Shown piece after piece: positions 19,932 through 32,900 of a DNA stretch of 64,000 nt. The position numbers and the translations under genes are program-made. Positions within the stretch are counted from its first letter, which is position 1, and each line of letters starts with the position of its first letter. The stretch lies in the NCBI RefSeq assembly GCF_037038585.1, contig NC_092541.1, forward strand, positions 2,787,445 through 2,851,444, in the 5' to 3' direction. The notes under the pieces were generated by a model, which was given only the letters and a program-made list of their open reading frames with translations, did no database searches and was not told where the DNA came from. Source of the stretch: Patagioenas fasciata. Taxonomy: Eukaryota > Chordata > Aves > Columbiformes > Columbidae.

Positions 19932-22900
19932 CTGGGAGGGGAAAAGAGCAGAGAAGTCAGGGGAAGGGCCGGGAGCGGCGCTGCTGCACCAAAGCCCCGG
20001 CAGGCAGAGGGCTACGAGAGCACCCGACTGTCAGAATAATAAATTCCCGGCTTAATTGTGAAGAGTGGAAGGGAGGAAGTCACAGATAATATTTTAAAAC
20101 GTGGTGCATAAAAATATGAATTGTTGTTAACACTGGTAAAAACAAATCACTTATTATAGCCTCATAAATTTAGGCAGCACTTTGCCGAGTGCCCTATAGG
20201 AAGAGACGCTTCCTGTGCAGGACTCGCAGCCCGGAGAAAATGAGATGCTGAGGAGAAATGCCAGGAGAGAAATGCGGGGAAGGATGGGGGCAGAGGCAGA
20301 AATTAAGAAGGAAGAAGAGGGACAGGGGTGGGCAGGCTGGCATGGCCAAGGAGGGGAAGGAGGATGCGAGAAAATAACAAGGAATGATAACAGTGGAAAA
20401 GGTTAAGGATGGAGGGGCTGGAAGTCACAGGGAAGCCCTGTGAAAATGATGAGTGATGGATGGGTGCAAGGATCCACACACAAATAGGTTGAAATAAGAG
20501 TACAACCCATCCGGCTGAGCAGCTCTGGGTGCTGAGGCAGGTCGGGTGCACATCACCCTCATCAGCTGCTCCCGTGAGGACTACGAGCAACCTAATAAAG
20601 TAATAGAAAGAAAACCCAATTCCGAGATGCTTTGGCAAGCCAATGCTCAGGCACATCGCTCATTGGCACGTCCTACGCGGCTGTCGGGGAGCACGGGGCA
20701 GCCCTGGCACGGCCAAGCCCAGTGCAGAACTGTCCCTGTCGCATCTCTGGGGACATGGCTTTGCTGTCACCTTTCGGCACAGCCAACAGCAACCAAGGCC
20801 GTGCCTCCTGCGGGTCCCACGGCCGCTGGTCGCAGGGCAGCCAAGCGCTGCAGCCGCTCGGCGGCTCCCAAGGCTGCGGACCCGGCCCGGCCGTCGCTCC
20901 CGCCCGCCCGCCGCTGATCAATGCAAACCAGGTCAGAGCTCCGCGCCCGATCACAAATTGCATCCCAAGCTGGGGGGTCACTGCGGCTGCTCCCCCATTA
21001 GCCGGGAAGCGGCACCGAAGATCTTTTCTAAATAAATCAGACTTTATTGTAAAACTCGGCCACTGACGAGACAGAATCTCATTAGCATTGATTTTAAAAT
21101 AAATTATTGAAAGTGGTTTTTTGCCTGCTCTTTGCATTTGTAAAAGAGAAGGTAAATGTATCTGGAACGCCGCCCTCCTCCTCATTCCTGCGCCCCAAAC
21201 CCTCGCCGCTGGATTCCTCTGTACTTCAACCAATGGCACCAAACCCCCTAATCCCACCTCGGCAGGAGATGGAGGGTGTAAAACCAACGGCCAGGTGCCA
21301 TGAAAACACCTGAGCATCCTCCAAAGTGGGTCACCCACCGCTGGGGTGACACCTGCACCAGGGAGTCCCCACAGCCACCCTTTCGTGTCCGTGCATCCCA
21401 TGGGCACCGGTCCATCCCGAGCCGGGTGTCCTCAGGAAACCCCTGCCCAGCGCCCTTCCCGCACGCACACGCGCTCCTGGGGACGCCGAAGCAGGAAAAC
21501 ACGTGTCGGGGAGGAAACGCTGCTGCCGGGATCCAGGATGAGCAAAGCTGCACGAATCCTGCACCTGGGGGCTGGCGCTGCCGGGCTGTGGGGACAGCAC
21601 AAACCCTGGGGTGTGCGGCACCCCTGGGGGTTCTGAGCTGCTCAGTGAACGAACGGGGCCGCGGGGACGCACGAGCTCCCTGCGCACCGCAGCCTGTTGC
21701 ACCAGGTGCTGCTCCGAGCCGGGTCTGGAGCGATGTGCTGCCTTCCCAGGGCCTGGCTGCCTGATCTCAGCCAATACCTGCGGTTTATAGTGAGGAATCA
21801 GAGAGAAACGCTGAAAAATGCATCTCTCGGGGGCTGTGCTGCTTCCCCCTGTGCAGAGCATCACAGTTTGGGCCACATCACCCTGGGAAAACGCCCTTTG
21901 CACCCCCTGGGCAGCCCTGGGCGCCCACACGAGGGGTGCGGAGCCCCCCGTGCGCCCCAGCCCGTGCTCCCCAGTGCTGCGCCGGAGCAGCCTGGGCATT
22001 GGGCACAATCTCAGAGGAGCTGTGTTTTAATGTAGCAATTTGATTCAATTTTCCACTCTATAAAATTACCCATCACTGCTCGTTGCTTCCTAACAGACAC
22101 CTTCACTCTTAATTTAACAATCCTATCGAATTCTGCCAGGGAAATTGGAAAAATTTATCACCTGTGAAATTTTATTTTTCCTTGGTTGTATCTGTTTTTG
22201 TAAAACTTCATTAACGACGATGACTTGCTGAGGAAATTATCTCTTCATCTCCCCCCTCTTTCCTTTTTTTCTCTCTACCTCTTTCTCTCTGTTTTCACTC
22301 GGGACACGACGGCAGCAGCCGGGCCCAGGGGACCCCAAAGCTTGGACCACAACTTTCCCTGCGCTTCCTGGGGGGTCCTGGGGGTGTAAAGGGCCACGCA
22401 GAAGAGCACATGGGTTTGAATAAGGCGCAGGTGACCCGTTGACCAAGCCCTGGGCCGTGTCACGCCGTGATTTCTGCTCCAACGGTAAGAAACGTTGCAG
22501 ACCGTGTCACCCTCGCAGGCTGTTTGGTTCTGTGCCAGGAAGATGCTCCCGGCTCCTTTAACCGGCAGCCGCTGCCGTGCTGCCTCCAGCCCTCGTACAC
22601 CCTTAGTGAACAAGCACTGGTCTTTAATGTAGTTATTTTATCATCTCTTGGAAGGCCTGTAATTGTGTTACGGCCACGACTGCATGCCCAGAAGGGAGCA
22701 TTTTCATCATCTAAAGTCTGATTTTCCAGGTAACACAGCCCAGAGATTCCACTCTCAAACTTAATATTACCGGAGCTGAACGGAGCACAACCTCTAAAAG
22801 CCACCCCACCTGATTGTCAAACCCCCACCTCAGCAGCTCTTGTGGTCCATCAGCCAGGCTGAATGAAGAAATGGGGTCAAACCTTTGAGTTATGGGTCGG

Positions 22901-23015
22901 TTACACTCAACAGAACCCTGGATGTTCATTTCCATCAGTGTGTGATGCGGCCAAGGTCTCCTGCCATGTTTGCAGGGCTTGGCTCAGGTTTTAACCTGTT
23001 TATTTGGTCACTCAC
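19932..23015 (-). other. SKAP1: SKAP1 intron (3.1 kb): no exon seen
   Basis: Contains a purine-rich tract (about 20215-20440), a polypyrimidine tract (22240-22299) and an AT-rich block (22025-22230). I recognise no repeat family or exon with confidence. Confidence 0.55.
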
Positions 23016-23177
23016 CTGGTAAAACCTCGTAGATGTCATCATCTTCCATCCCAGCACTGGGCTCATCCTGATTCAGGGTGGTATTGTGGGATGCTGTGTT
23101 CACAGAGTCCGAACTGTCCACGTCATTGTAGGGTCCTTCTTCATCCTCATCGCACGGGATGGTGAGGGAGCTCAGGT
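23016..23177 (-). CDS. SKAP1: SKAP1 exon: tyrosine-containing acidic linker after PH domain
   Basis: The exon encodes (D)LSSLTIPCDEDEEGPYNDVD, then an Asn/Ser/Thr-rich stretch, then GMEDDDIYEVLP. LSSLTIP directly follows the PH domain in mammalian SKAP1. DIYEVLP contains the tyrosine that FYN phosphorylates in human SKAP1 (Tyr271) and that FYN's SH2 domain then binds. YNDVD matches the position of human YDDID. The middle differs from mammals, as expected for a disordered linker. Acceptor CTGCCAG and donor GTGAGT are both phase 1, fitting neighbours on each side, so the 162-base exon is symmetrical. Confidence 0.95.
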
Positions 23178-23488
23178 CTGGCAGGAGGGAGCAAAAGTGC
23201 GGTGAGAAAGAGCAAATCCATGTACCAGCTGGATGTTGCTGCTTTCAGTGGGTTGAAATCAAGTGGCAAAGCCTGTGCGTTGCACTCAGTGCTCACTGTG
23301 GACCTTGCAGGGAGTGAACTGTCCCCTTGCTCAGCCCATGAGCTGCTGGTGTAAAGAAAACGGGATGGAAGCTGAGAACAGGCTGAACCAAAGGAAAAGC
23401 CCATGGAAGGATGGCAAATGCCAGGGAATAAAGGCAGGATCTGCTCAAACAGCTCTGCCCTTGGCTTGGGCCAAGCTGCCAGACTCAC
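23178..23488 (-). other. SKAP1: SKAP1 intron (311 bp)
   Basis: Short intron with GTGAGT donor and CTGCCAG acceptor. I see no repeat or other feature in it. Confidence 0.85.
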
Positions 23489-23552
23489 CCTTTAGGAGGA
23501 ACTGGATCTGGTCCACCCAATCTTCAGCCTCTGCTGGGCTTGGGGCTGTGAA
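23489..23552 (-). CDS. SKAP1: SKAP1 exon: C-terminal helix of PH domain
   Basis: The exon encodes FTAPSPAEAEDWVDQIQFLL plus K and one base. This is the last strand and the C-terminal alpha helix of the PH domain, with the nearly invariant helix tryptophan (DWV). Human SKAP1 has [20 protein letters not shown] at the same place. Starts in phase 0 after CTCTCCAG and ends in phase 1 at GTGAGT, fitting both neighbours. Confidence 0.95.
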
Positions 23553-24278
23553 CTGGAGAGAGGGTCACCCGTTATCGAGCTGGTTCTTGGATGTAGGAAG
23601 AGGAAAAACATTGAGGCTGGAATAGGGGATGGAGATGCTGGATCTGCCATTCCCTACCCCGTGACTTTGGGATAACAATTTTGCTTCTTTTTCTCCCTAT
23701 TCCAAACAGGGAAACTGCAGCAGAACTAAGCTAGACTATCCCAGAGGAAGGCTGTCAAGCCTAATTCATTAAAATAATTCAGATGAAAACCACGATCCCC
23801 ACTGAATATATTATACTGACTCTGAAGCAAGACTCTATATCCAAAATCTCCCTGAAGCTCAGGAAGGCTCTCGTGCACACTTTGTGGATTGAGCCAGGTT
23901 TCTCATTATACCAGTTTTTAGGCTCCTCCCTGGATGCCCAAAACACTGGAAGGTTAAATTTAACCTGCCTCTGAACTGCTTGTTTAAAAATGGGCTTTCC
24001 AAACCCAATCCTCTACTGCTTCTAATCCGTGTTCTCACTTCATCCTCCTGCCCCACAAGTGCTAAGAGAGCCCAGGGTCGCTCTTGTGCCAAGGGAAGGT
24101 CCATGGTGAGATGACCCGCCAAGGAGAAGCAGCGGCACCTTCTGCAGTGCTGCTCGGTTTGTTTGGGGGGGGTTGGAGGTTCACAGCCTCCCTGGCCCTG
24201 CACCAGGCCCAACAGCTCATGCTTTTGAACTGAGTGCTCAAACCAGCCCAGGAAGTTCAGTTCTTCCCCAGTTCCTAC
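23553..24278 (-). other. SKAP1: SKAP1 intron (726 bp)
   Basis: Moderately AT-rich intron within the PH-coding part. I recognise no repeat or further exon. Confidence 0.7.
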
Positions 24279-24403
24279 CTCGTAGGTGCGTTTGCCAGGG
24301 CAGGTTAACTCGAAACAGCATCTTTTTCGAGAGTCTTTGCGGAGATGGAAAGCCAGGCGGGCACTATAGTGCTCAATGGAGAAGCTGCCTTTAGGTTGCT
24401 TGC
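24279..24403 (-). CDS. SKAP1: SKAP1 exon: middle of PH domain
   Basis: The exon encodes (S)KQPKGSFSIEHYSARLAFHL, RKDSRKRCCFELTCPGKRTYE. KQPKG, the RKDS(R/K)K turn and CFEL are shared with human SKAP1 and build strands 4-7 of the PH barrel. The sequence RKDSRKRCC is more basic than human RRDSKKESC, and CC replaces SC. Starts in phase 1 (acceptor CTTCCAG) and ends in phase 0 (donor GTAGGA). Confidence 0.95.
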
Positions 24404-25706
24404 CTGGAAGAAGAGAAATGTGCTAAATGTGGGGTTTGCAACTTATTCTCAAGCTCACAGTACTGCAGGCTGGTGCAGGTGTCTGTCACCCACGCGGGGA
24501 GACCAAGAAACACCACATATCAGTGGGAAACGGCCAGAAAAAACCCATCAGTCTAAGCACGTCCGCCCCCCGGAAATCCAAAGGGACCATTATAAAATCT
24601 TCATCAAGACACAGTAAAGAGGATGCCCCTTCCAGCCCCAGGAGACTGCCAGCAGCCAGCGGAAGGTTGCGGGGTCAGGAGGTTGCACAAGATGAGCTGG
24701 TTGTAATGAAGCAGAGACCACCGTGTACTCGGGGAAATATGATATCAATGATTATTCTGCTGCTAAGGAATTAACGGGCCGGCGTACAGGAAGAAATACT
24801 TAGTGGGGCCTTTGAGAACTGGCTGACAGATCTCGCCGATGCACACGCACGGTCGGTGTCAGCGGGGCCAGAGAGGCATCCCCACAGGCATCTGAGCGGC
24901 TTTATTTACCCCAGCTCGTTATTTCCTTATGAATCTTGTTGGGGAAGCGTGGGAGTACAATTCAGGCAGGCTCTGAACCTTTTTTTTTGATTTGCAGATT
25001 CTTACAAAACGTCCAGGGGTGAGGTCAGGCCCTATAGAAGGATTTCAGCCCATGGATAACAGGTTTGCTTTGCTCTCTTGTCCTCGTTTGGAAGACGACA
25101 GCTGCTCATTCCTCATGGAATGCCGGGGAGAGGCAGTGGGAAGCTTGTTTGGAACCCAAAAGAGCGCAAGATTCTCAGCCAAAGGATGTGTGAGGAGAAC
25201 ACAGACCCACTGGAGTTTAATCCTGTCCTAACTGCAGACTGGTCACTACAAACCAAGGGTTTACGTGTGTGGTTTATAAGCTGCTTTCATGCCACGTTTC
25301 TGGATAGGTGGAACAGGGGAAGGCCGTATATCTAATCACGCCAAACTCTGTCTGAGATATTAGCTGTCTGTTTATACGTACCTGATGGAGCATGACTGCA
25401 AAATATTTATACACACTGACACACGGATTATATACAGTCACCGAGAGGGCTGGAGCCCAGCTGATGGCTAATGGAAAACTCGGTACATGTTTTTATTCAC
25501 ACACAGCTTTGTTCCTGCGCTCTCTTCTCTTGTTCCATGCCTACAAAAGTGTTTGGGGGACCTTTCGAGGAGAATCTGCATCTTCTGCCTTGACAGGGAG
25601 TTACAACCGTCCCATGGGCTACGCTTTTCTCTTGTCAGGTATTAATTAACCCATCCTCAGGCCTGTCCAGAGCCTGGGGACCCACAGCATGTCCCTCACC
25701 ACTTAC
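24404..25706 (-). other. SKAP1: SKAP1 intron (1.3 kb)
   Basis: No recognisable repeat or exon; contains a short poly-T tract near 24981. Confidence 0.65.
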
Positions 25707-25790
25707 TTTTCTCATTGGCATAGTAGCAAAAGGTCCTTCTGTTGAGGACACACCACCGCTTCTGCCACTCCGACCCAAAGAAGCTGTGCT
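25707..25790 (-). CDS. SKAP1: SKAP1 exon: PH domain strands 2-3
   Basis: The exon encodes (E)[39 protein letters not shown] is almost identical in human SKAP1. The K/R pattern in and after strand 1 is the usual phosphoinositide-binding surface of PH domains. Acceptor TTTCTAG and donor GTAAGT are both phase 1, matching the Arg-Gly/Glu junction upstream and the Ser codon downstream. Confidence 0.97.
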
Positions 25791-26654
25791 CTAGAAAGAA
25801 AAGGACAAGAGAAGAGCAACAAAATATGAGTTTGTGTTCTTTCATTGTATGCTTCAGGAGAATATTTAGGGGAAAGAAGGATGTTTTCCCGACAAACCCC
25901 TGCAGATTCCTGGCATGAGATTCAGGCGAGCAAATTTGGATACAAAACCTCAACCAAGCAAAGGAGAACCAGCCTGTCCCACAAGGCTGGGCTGAGCTTA
26001 GCTGAGCTGGGCTGAGCTGCTGTGACCCTTAGTCCTGCTCACTGGGGGGGACCACAGCTTTGGGTTAAATCTCCCTAACTGAGGCTTAAGCAAACGTCTT
26101 TTGCTCGGTAATTGGAACAAGCTAAAACATGCACAGGGCCAGTTCTAGAGCTCATGAGGAAAAAGGGGCTGTTCTTGCCTCACACCGCCTGTCATACAGT
26201 GAATAAATCAAGATAAAATCTGAGTGATGGGGAAATAATTTGTAGCTTTCACAAGAGTCAGTAAAATCAAGATAAACCTGAGGCTGACTCACAGGCCTTA
26301 TCTCAACTCGCTAATGTGTGTGATGCTACGAACTACCTTGTCTTCACCAGGATTTTATCCCCATTAGGTATTGCTCGTTAGAAGGGCACATCTTGCCTTA
26401 GAGGACTGGGCTGTTGCTTAATTCAATTTCTGGGTTTTAATCTTTGTGCAGTTTGATGATCTGCAAAAGAGAAGCAGCACAGGCTGTGCCGTCCCTGTGT
26501 GTACGGTGCCTAAGAAAGGCCTGAAAGGTTCTGCATGTGCCTACAGACAATTCTGCAGAAAATATGTGTTTTCCTGCTTGTTCTTGATCTGGAAAGTCAC
26601 ATTCTGAGGTGACATCCCCAAAGCTGCTGTTGTGACACACTCGCCAGGCCTTAC
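25791..26654 (-). other. SKAP1: SKAP1 intron (864 bp)
   Basis: Contains a short GCTGGGCTGAGCT repeat near 25982-26016, otherwise nothing recognised. Confidence 0.7.
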
Positions 26655-26735
26655 CTCGAGACCTCTTCTCCAGATATCCCTGCTTCAACACGTTCCCTGA
26701 GTCTTGAACAGGCCTGGGGGTGATGTCTTCCAACC
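26655..26735 (-). CDS. SKAP1: SKAP1 exon: start of PH domain
   Basis: The exon encodes (G)LEDITPRPVQDSGNVLKQGY, LEKRSR. VLKQGYLEKRS is strand 1 of the PH domain (human VIKQGYLEKKS), and LEDI matches human MEDI just before it. Acceptor CTCTGTAG and donor GTAAGG, both phase 1. The upstream junction (one base G from the exon at 55.5 kb plus GG here) makes a Gly codon, as in human ..DEGMEDI.., which ties the distant upstream exon to this gene. Confidence 0.95.
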
Positions 26736-26820
26736 CTACAGAGCAAAGCAAAGCTTTGGGATTTCCCATTTGCACAACCCCTCAGCACATTTTCAGCCCT
26801 TTTCTCTGCAGAAGAGGTGA

Positions 26821-26945
26821 AAATCATGGTCCACCCCCAAATCATGGTCCATCCCCAAATAATGGTCCATCCCCAAATCATGGTCAACCCCCAAATCATG
26901 GTCCATCCCCAAATCATGGTCCACCCCCAAATCATGGTCCACCTC
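26821..26945. repeat. 18-bp tandem repeat, seven copies
   Basis: AAATCATGGTCCACCCCC repeats with a period of 18 (starts 26821, 26839 and so on) with few changes. In the SKAP1 transcript it ends about 85 bases before the acceptor of the PH-start exon. Its period is a multiple of three, so all frames stay open, which explains the repetitive peptide frames seen on both strands. Confidence 0.95.
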
Positions 26946-29900
26946 CCGCACAGGTGACAGCACAACCGTGCTCAGGCTTTTCTCAGATGACACCAAGCAT
27001 CTGACTCATAACCAAGCACGTTGTCATCTCAAACCCAAGCCCTGACCCCTTTTGCTAATGCAAATCTAAATGTCACTTTATGGGACATTTATAATTCTGA
27101 AAGCGGGCCGGTGCTGCCGGATGCACAGGCAGACCCTGCGCGTATGAATATCACATTAATGTGCCCAACGCCCGCTCGCCGATCCCGCTGGCAGGAGAAT
27201 AACAAATGCTTGAGTGAAACTTTTATTTAGATGTTAAGAATCCAGGCCCCAGCGGGGTGACGGAGGCAGCCCCGGCGAGATCCCATCAGCACGAGCGCTC
27301 GAATTGAATTACCCAGGGGGGAAGGCAGGAGCCGCCAGTGCTGCTTCGCTTCTTTAATTTCATTTACTTTCAGTACATTAGCAGCATGGGGCTTCCCTCT
27401 GCCCCCGTCCCCCCCGAAAACCGGCAGCGTGCGGGATGCTGCTGGCGCCTGAGCCAAGGCAGGGACGTGTCCGGCCACCCCGCTCATCCTCAGGTCGTGC
27501 TTTCCGCTCGTTCCTCAGTTGGCAAGAGAAATTTGGGGGGTGCAAGGGCCTTTCAACACCACAAAGAGCACCCGAAGCAGAGAAGGAGCACGGACACAAT
27601 GGGAGCCAGCAATGGCCCCTTCCAGCCCCACATCTTCTCTCTTTGCCATCATTTCTCGGTGCGCGCCAGCAGGCAGGACCCCGGGACCTGCTCGGTTGTG
27701 CTTCACCCTCTTTGAGATTGATTTTCCATATTAGCAGATCCCACGATTAAGGTGATTTGTGGCCCTGGGGTCCAGGATCTGCCAGGCTGGCAGCTCCCCA
27801 GGGCACCCCAAATCTCTCCTGCTCTGCAGGGGACACCGTGCCTCAGTTTCCCAGGAAAATCCACACGAAAGGAGACTCCGTTCTTAACTACTCAGTGGCT
27901 GCTCAGACAGACTAATACGATTAAGGAGGGGTTGTGAGGCTGATTTGATTGCACGAGGCTCTGGAAATGTTAAGTTTTACAGGCTGTGACACGGAGGTGG
28001 CAACTGTGACCCTAACGCAGCCCTGCGAACGGGACCCGGGGACATCAAATCTGCCAGAGATGGGTGAGTGGGGCTGGGGCTATGCAGGGTGTCCTCGTCC
28101 CCTCTGTGTCCCCAGTCTGTCCCTAACAACAATCCAGATGGCCTTTGCCTGCAGCAAACAGCTGAATTAACCTGCAAAGCCAGTCCCTGGGGGGTTTGAT
28201 TTCTTTAAGCCGTCCTAATGGACACCCAGGAGATGCAGAGAGGTGAGGGAGCCCAGCCCCAGGCGGGTCTCTGGGCTCTGAGGGGTTTATCTGGCCCAGG
28301 TAAATCACAGCTCACGACGTCTTCCAGGGCTCCAAGGGATGGAAAAGCCAGCCCGTCACCAGCTCATCTGTTCCAACCACTAACGGCCATTCGCCATGTA
28401 TAAAAACAGAGAAAGGAATGGCCCTAAATTAATCTGATAGAGACATCTGTGCTCTCTGAGACACGCGGTCCCTCTCCGGTCCCTCTCGGCGCAACTGGGT
28501 TTGGATGGTCTTGGTGGTCCCTGGTGTCTCCCCCAGCATACAACTGGTACCAGCAGCGCTGCCCAGTGCCACCGGCTCCTTCCTTTTCCTTGTTATTGCA
28601 CCTCAACCCCTCCTGTGATTTGCATCCTCTGGGTGCTGCTGAAGGTTCCTCTCAGGGTGGGCCCAGGTCACCCCCCAAGCCGCTGCCTTCACTGACCAAA
28701 CGGCATCTTTTGGGCAAAGTTTCTAGGAGTTTGGCTGCTGAGCGCCGTGACCGTTCAGCCCCACCCTCACCGTGTCCTCAAGGACCTCTGGATTTCAGCT
28801 CTCGCCCCGTCGGTGTCTGAGTCACACACACCAGCTGCATAAAATGTCACCGGAGCCGCAGCCAAAGACGCCCGGGGGCCGCGTCGGTGCCCACGCTGTC
28901 ACATCAACCCGCGCTTCAAAGGGACGGAGCGCGGGGGTACGACGACGGTTACAGCTAATTCCCCATCCTCCCGCTTATTCACCAGGCTCCAATGTGCCAA
29001 GAGCAGATTCTGCTCCCGGGGACTTTGGAGGGAACACCCAACTGCATTTCAAAGGCGAGCACGATCGGCTGTGATTTCCCAAAGCCCTCCGTGCTGGCTG
29101 CGCTCTTTTTCCATTGAAGCTAATGAGAAAAAAAGCAGTCAGAAAGAGAAAAACAACCCCTCCCGCCGCCTTCAAAGGGAGCCCAGCTCAGGAAATGCTG
29201 AAAGCTTTTGGAAATCTCCCCCCGCCACCCAGGTCTGTGCAGGAACAGGACCAGGATGGGCTGCGGGGGCTGGTGGCCCCGATGGCCACTGCCCGGTGGT
29301 GTGTGGGATCTGTTCAAACATCAGTTCTATACATGCAAAACCACGGGGTTGTTTGCAGCCACGCTCCTCTCCATCTCTGGTGGGAGAATAATGCTCCGTG
29401 CATTGAAACCGTTCCCTTTTTCTAAGATCAAGAGGATCCCGAAAGCATCTCTGCTTCTCTCACCACGATCCACACGGGTGCAGAGCACCCAACCTCCACC
29501 TGGGTTAACCAAGTTCCATCCTCATGGTTGGGACATGAGCCACCATCTGTCCCTACGGTCCCTCGGGTCCCTGATGCTTGTCCCCCCGCCCCAGGTCACA
29601 GCTCATGGCCCTGGTGGCCCTGGACCCTCCATCCCCTCGATCCCCCAGGTTGTTCTGGCCCTGGAAATGCTGCCGAACCTTCCAGCGCCTTGGAAAGGCC
29701 CGGGGATCATTTATAACGACGGGGACAAAATGAGCAACTGTTTCCAAGAGAATGGGGAACTAAACAATTGTCAGCATGGATCACATGAAATACATCTTGC
29801 GCCAGACTAATTTTATTGCATTTTTTGGAGCAGGAAAATAAGAAAGTAGACGAAGAAAAAGCAAGGCACAGCAGAGAAGATTTATTTGGGCTTCAGCTTG

Positions 29901-32900
29901 ACTTTTCAGAAGAGGCTAGTAAGCAAAATTTGGAGTGTAGGCATCCACCCCGGGATAACTACCTAGATTGAAAGCTGGTCAGCAAGCAGGAGGTGGCTAA
30001 AAATCAATGGCAACATATCATCGAGGGGAAATGATCAACTGAAATAGCCCTGTGCTCGGCTTCAGGATCCATCGTCCTCAGGTCCGGGAGCTCTCGGATG
30101 CTCCGAGACACCCAGCCTGGAGCCCTCCCAAAATCCCGACCCCGAGCTGCCTGGGGATGGGTGGGAAGTGCTGAATGTGCTCTTGTACGCACCAGTACAG
30201 ACCAGTATTGAAGGCACGGAGCAAGATGAACTGGTCCCAGGCAGCGGTTCACAAGTGCTGACAGCCAGGAGCAAACCCCAAATCCATGGGAGCCGCTCAA
30301 GTAAACCACGATTCTCACCGGGGGCTGAACGGTGCCCAGTTCACTGCATTGCCCCAGTGTCCTTGGTGGACTGCAATTAATGACCGAGCGCAAATAAACA
30401 GGGGATGTACAGACGGAGCTTTGTTAGGTGCCGACTTAGTGTTGGATTCATTGTTGTTTTTGCGGAGGAGTCCATGCCTGTGGTTTTTATGATTGATAAG
30501 CAAACAAGAGACAGTCAATGGCAAAGAGCTGACTGCACGTTGGGCTGGGATTTAGCCCAAGAAGGTGGAAAAAAGCCTCCCACTTTTATTGGTGTTTTTG
30601 GTTTTAATTCTGTCTGGAAAAATTCAACAGCAAGTTTGAAGTTCAACCGACTTTGCCAAAGGAAGAAGAAAAAATACAAGAAAATTCAAAGAGGAGGCAG
30701 AGCCTTTGGCCCAAAAGTTTCCTTCCAAATCACTAAGTCTATAATTGCAAAATAAAACCCACTAAATCTCAATATCTATTTGCACAGCTCATTAGCCAAG
30801 GGCTCGCACTCAGCAAAGAGGGAGGGCAAAAGAAACCCCCTCGGCACGGAGTGGATTTGGGCAGTTGCCATGGAAATGGGCCCTCGGCAGCCGCATCTCG
30901 CGCATCCCTGCTCAGGCGGGTCTGTCTGTCTGTCCGCCCGGCCCCGGCTTCCCCAGGACTCCATTTCTTCAAGTCCTCCACCAAAATCAAGCCCAACGTA
31001 TGAAATATATAAATATATACTCTGTGTAACTCATTCCCCTGTTATTTCTCTCCCCCAAACATAACATTATGTCAGACATTCGACCTGCTGTGCTACCGGG
31101 ACAACATGATTTACAACGTGAAAAGGGAAAACCTAAATCATCACGTAATGAAAACATTAAAGTTAATGCATCACAAGTGAGGAATTTATTACCATTAACT
31201 CCAATAAACAGTTATAAACCACCCGTCCTTTCCTGTCCACGCGCAGGGACACGGGCACAGGGACTTCATTAAGCTCAGCTTTCCTTCCGTGCCCAGCGGA
31301 CCGCTCATGTGTGCTCCCCCGGCCACCACTCCTCGTTAGCCGGACTGGCTCATTTTCCGGGCGCTGGCGAGGCTCTGAAGGCCTCATCCATTTCCTTCCA
31401 CGGGTGGCTCGGCGCAGACGGATGGAACGGGAAAGTTCACGAGACGCGCAGCCCGATGGGTTTGTTTAAACGCCGCTGAAACGTGCGCTCTGACAATAGC
31501 CAACCCTGGGCCGTGGTACTCGGAGAAGCCAACGGATAAGCAATAACATCTGGGCAGCTGTGCAGACACCAGCCCACCTGGGGGGCACTCAGCTAAATAT
31601 TTGGCTCTCACGCGTGTCCCAGCACCACCTGGGAAAGCCAAACCTGATGGCCGAACCGCATTGAGGGGTGTGGGGAGGATGGTGAGGGCGGTTGGTCCCT
31701 CATGGGACCACCTGCCCTGTCCACATGGGGTCCGAGGGGCCAAACCCATCCCTGCTGTCCCCCCGGCCATGCTCAGCCGCCCAGCACCGCAACATCGCAC
31801 CCAAGAGCTGCTGGACCCGGCCCAGAGCAGACCTGGGTTTGATTCACAAGCTGCCGAAAGAGCAGACACCTGTTGGTTAAAGCCCGGCTTAGGTCCCGAC
31901 TCCTATAAAAATTCTGTACCACGTAATCGCCAGCCTTGACACAAACGATTCCTATAGATCACTGCGGAAAATCGAGAGGATTTAAGGAGAGAGGAGGGTT
32001 AGGAAAAAGTAAAACAAACGACACGCAATTTTTCAAGCGGAAACAATGGCAATATGAAGATATATAGGTGTCAGCCGTTCCATAGGAGGCAGGAGGCTGT
32101 GCTCTTTTACCTCTTACAGTGTCACTCTCGTGACCTCTACCATTTGAAATGCTTTGATTCCACCTTGCCCAAGGGATCCGCGAGTGCCGGGGAAGAGATG
32201 AGGGATGCCCGCGCCTGACCCCACCTCCGCATCGCCCGACGACTGACGGCATAAATCAGCTTTTCCCCTCTGCAGACCCGAGTGTCAAGAACCCATGTGA
32301 GAAGGCTGGAAATATTAAATGATTTCCCTGAGGGTTTTCATTGCTACTCGGTTTCTCTCCTCTAACTGCAGAGCTGTGTTTCACGTGAAGAACGGCTTTG
32401 CCTCGCATGTGTGTGTGTGGGGTGGGAAAGGGGATGCGGGCAGGGGAGCAGGATGGGCACCGCAAAATCAAATCCACAGCACCAACCTGCTGCCTCATCC
32501 TTCCCGGCTTGGTGCGCACCCAGACTGCTGCGATCCCAGTACGGACGCGAAAAGAGGTCGGTGAGGTTGCTCATGGAAGGGGTGAGAAGGAGCCATCCTG
32601 TTGCTGGGGACCAGGTGCACATCCCAGAGAAAGAATAAAACCAGCCCAGGAAACTGGTGGGAGCCGCTCCCCAGTGCCAATGGGTTTATTTCTCCCATGT
32701 GCCAGCCAGTCTGGCAGCACCTCCTCGGTGACCTGAGCCACGTTGGCTGGTTTTGGTCCGGGTTTCATGGCCACAGCAAGTCAAGAGGCTGACAAGAAGT
32801 CTTGGGGACTCAGATAGGCTCATTTTAGGTATACTTAGCAGCGTTCCCCTGGACCACAGGCAGCCCCCAATTACCTGGCCACCAAGAGTTCTGGTAGCTG

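Noticed and set aside
30405-30755. 116-residue plus-strand frame ending in a Lys-rich tail
   Set aside because: No family features, no splice or poly(A) support; antisense to the SKAP1 intron and consistent with chance.
31830-31940. tRNA- or SINE-like B box (GGTTTGATTC)
   Set aside because: No matching A box or cloverleaf could be traced; similarity is too short.
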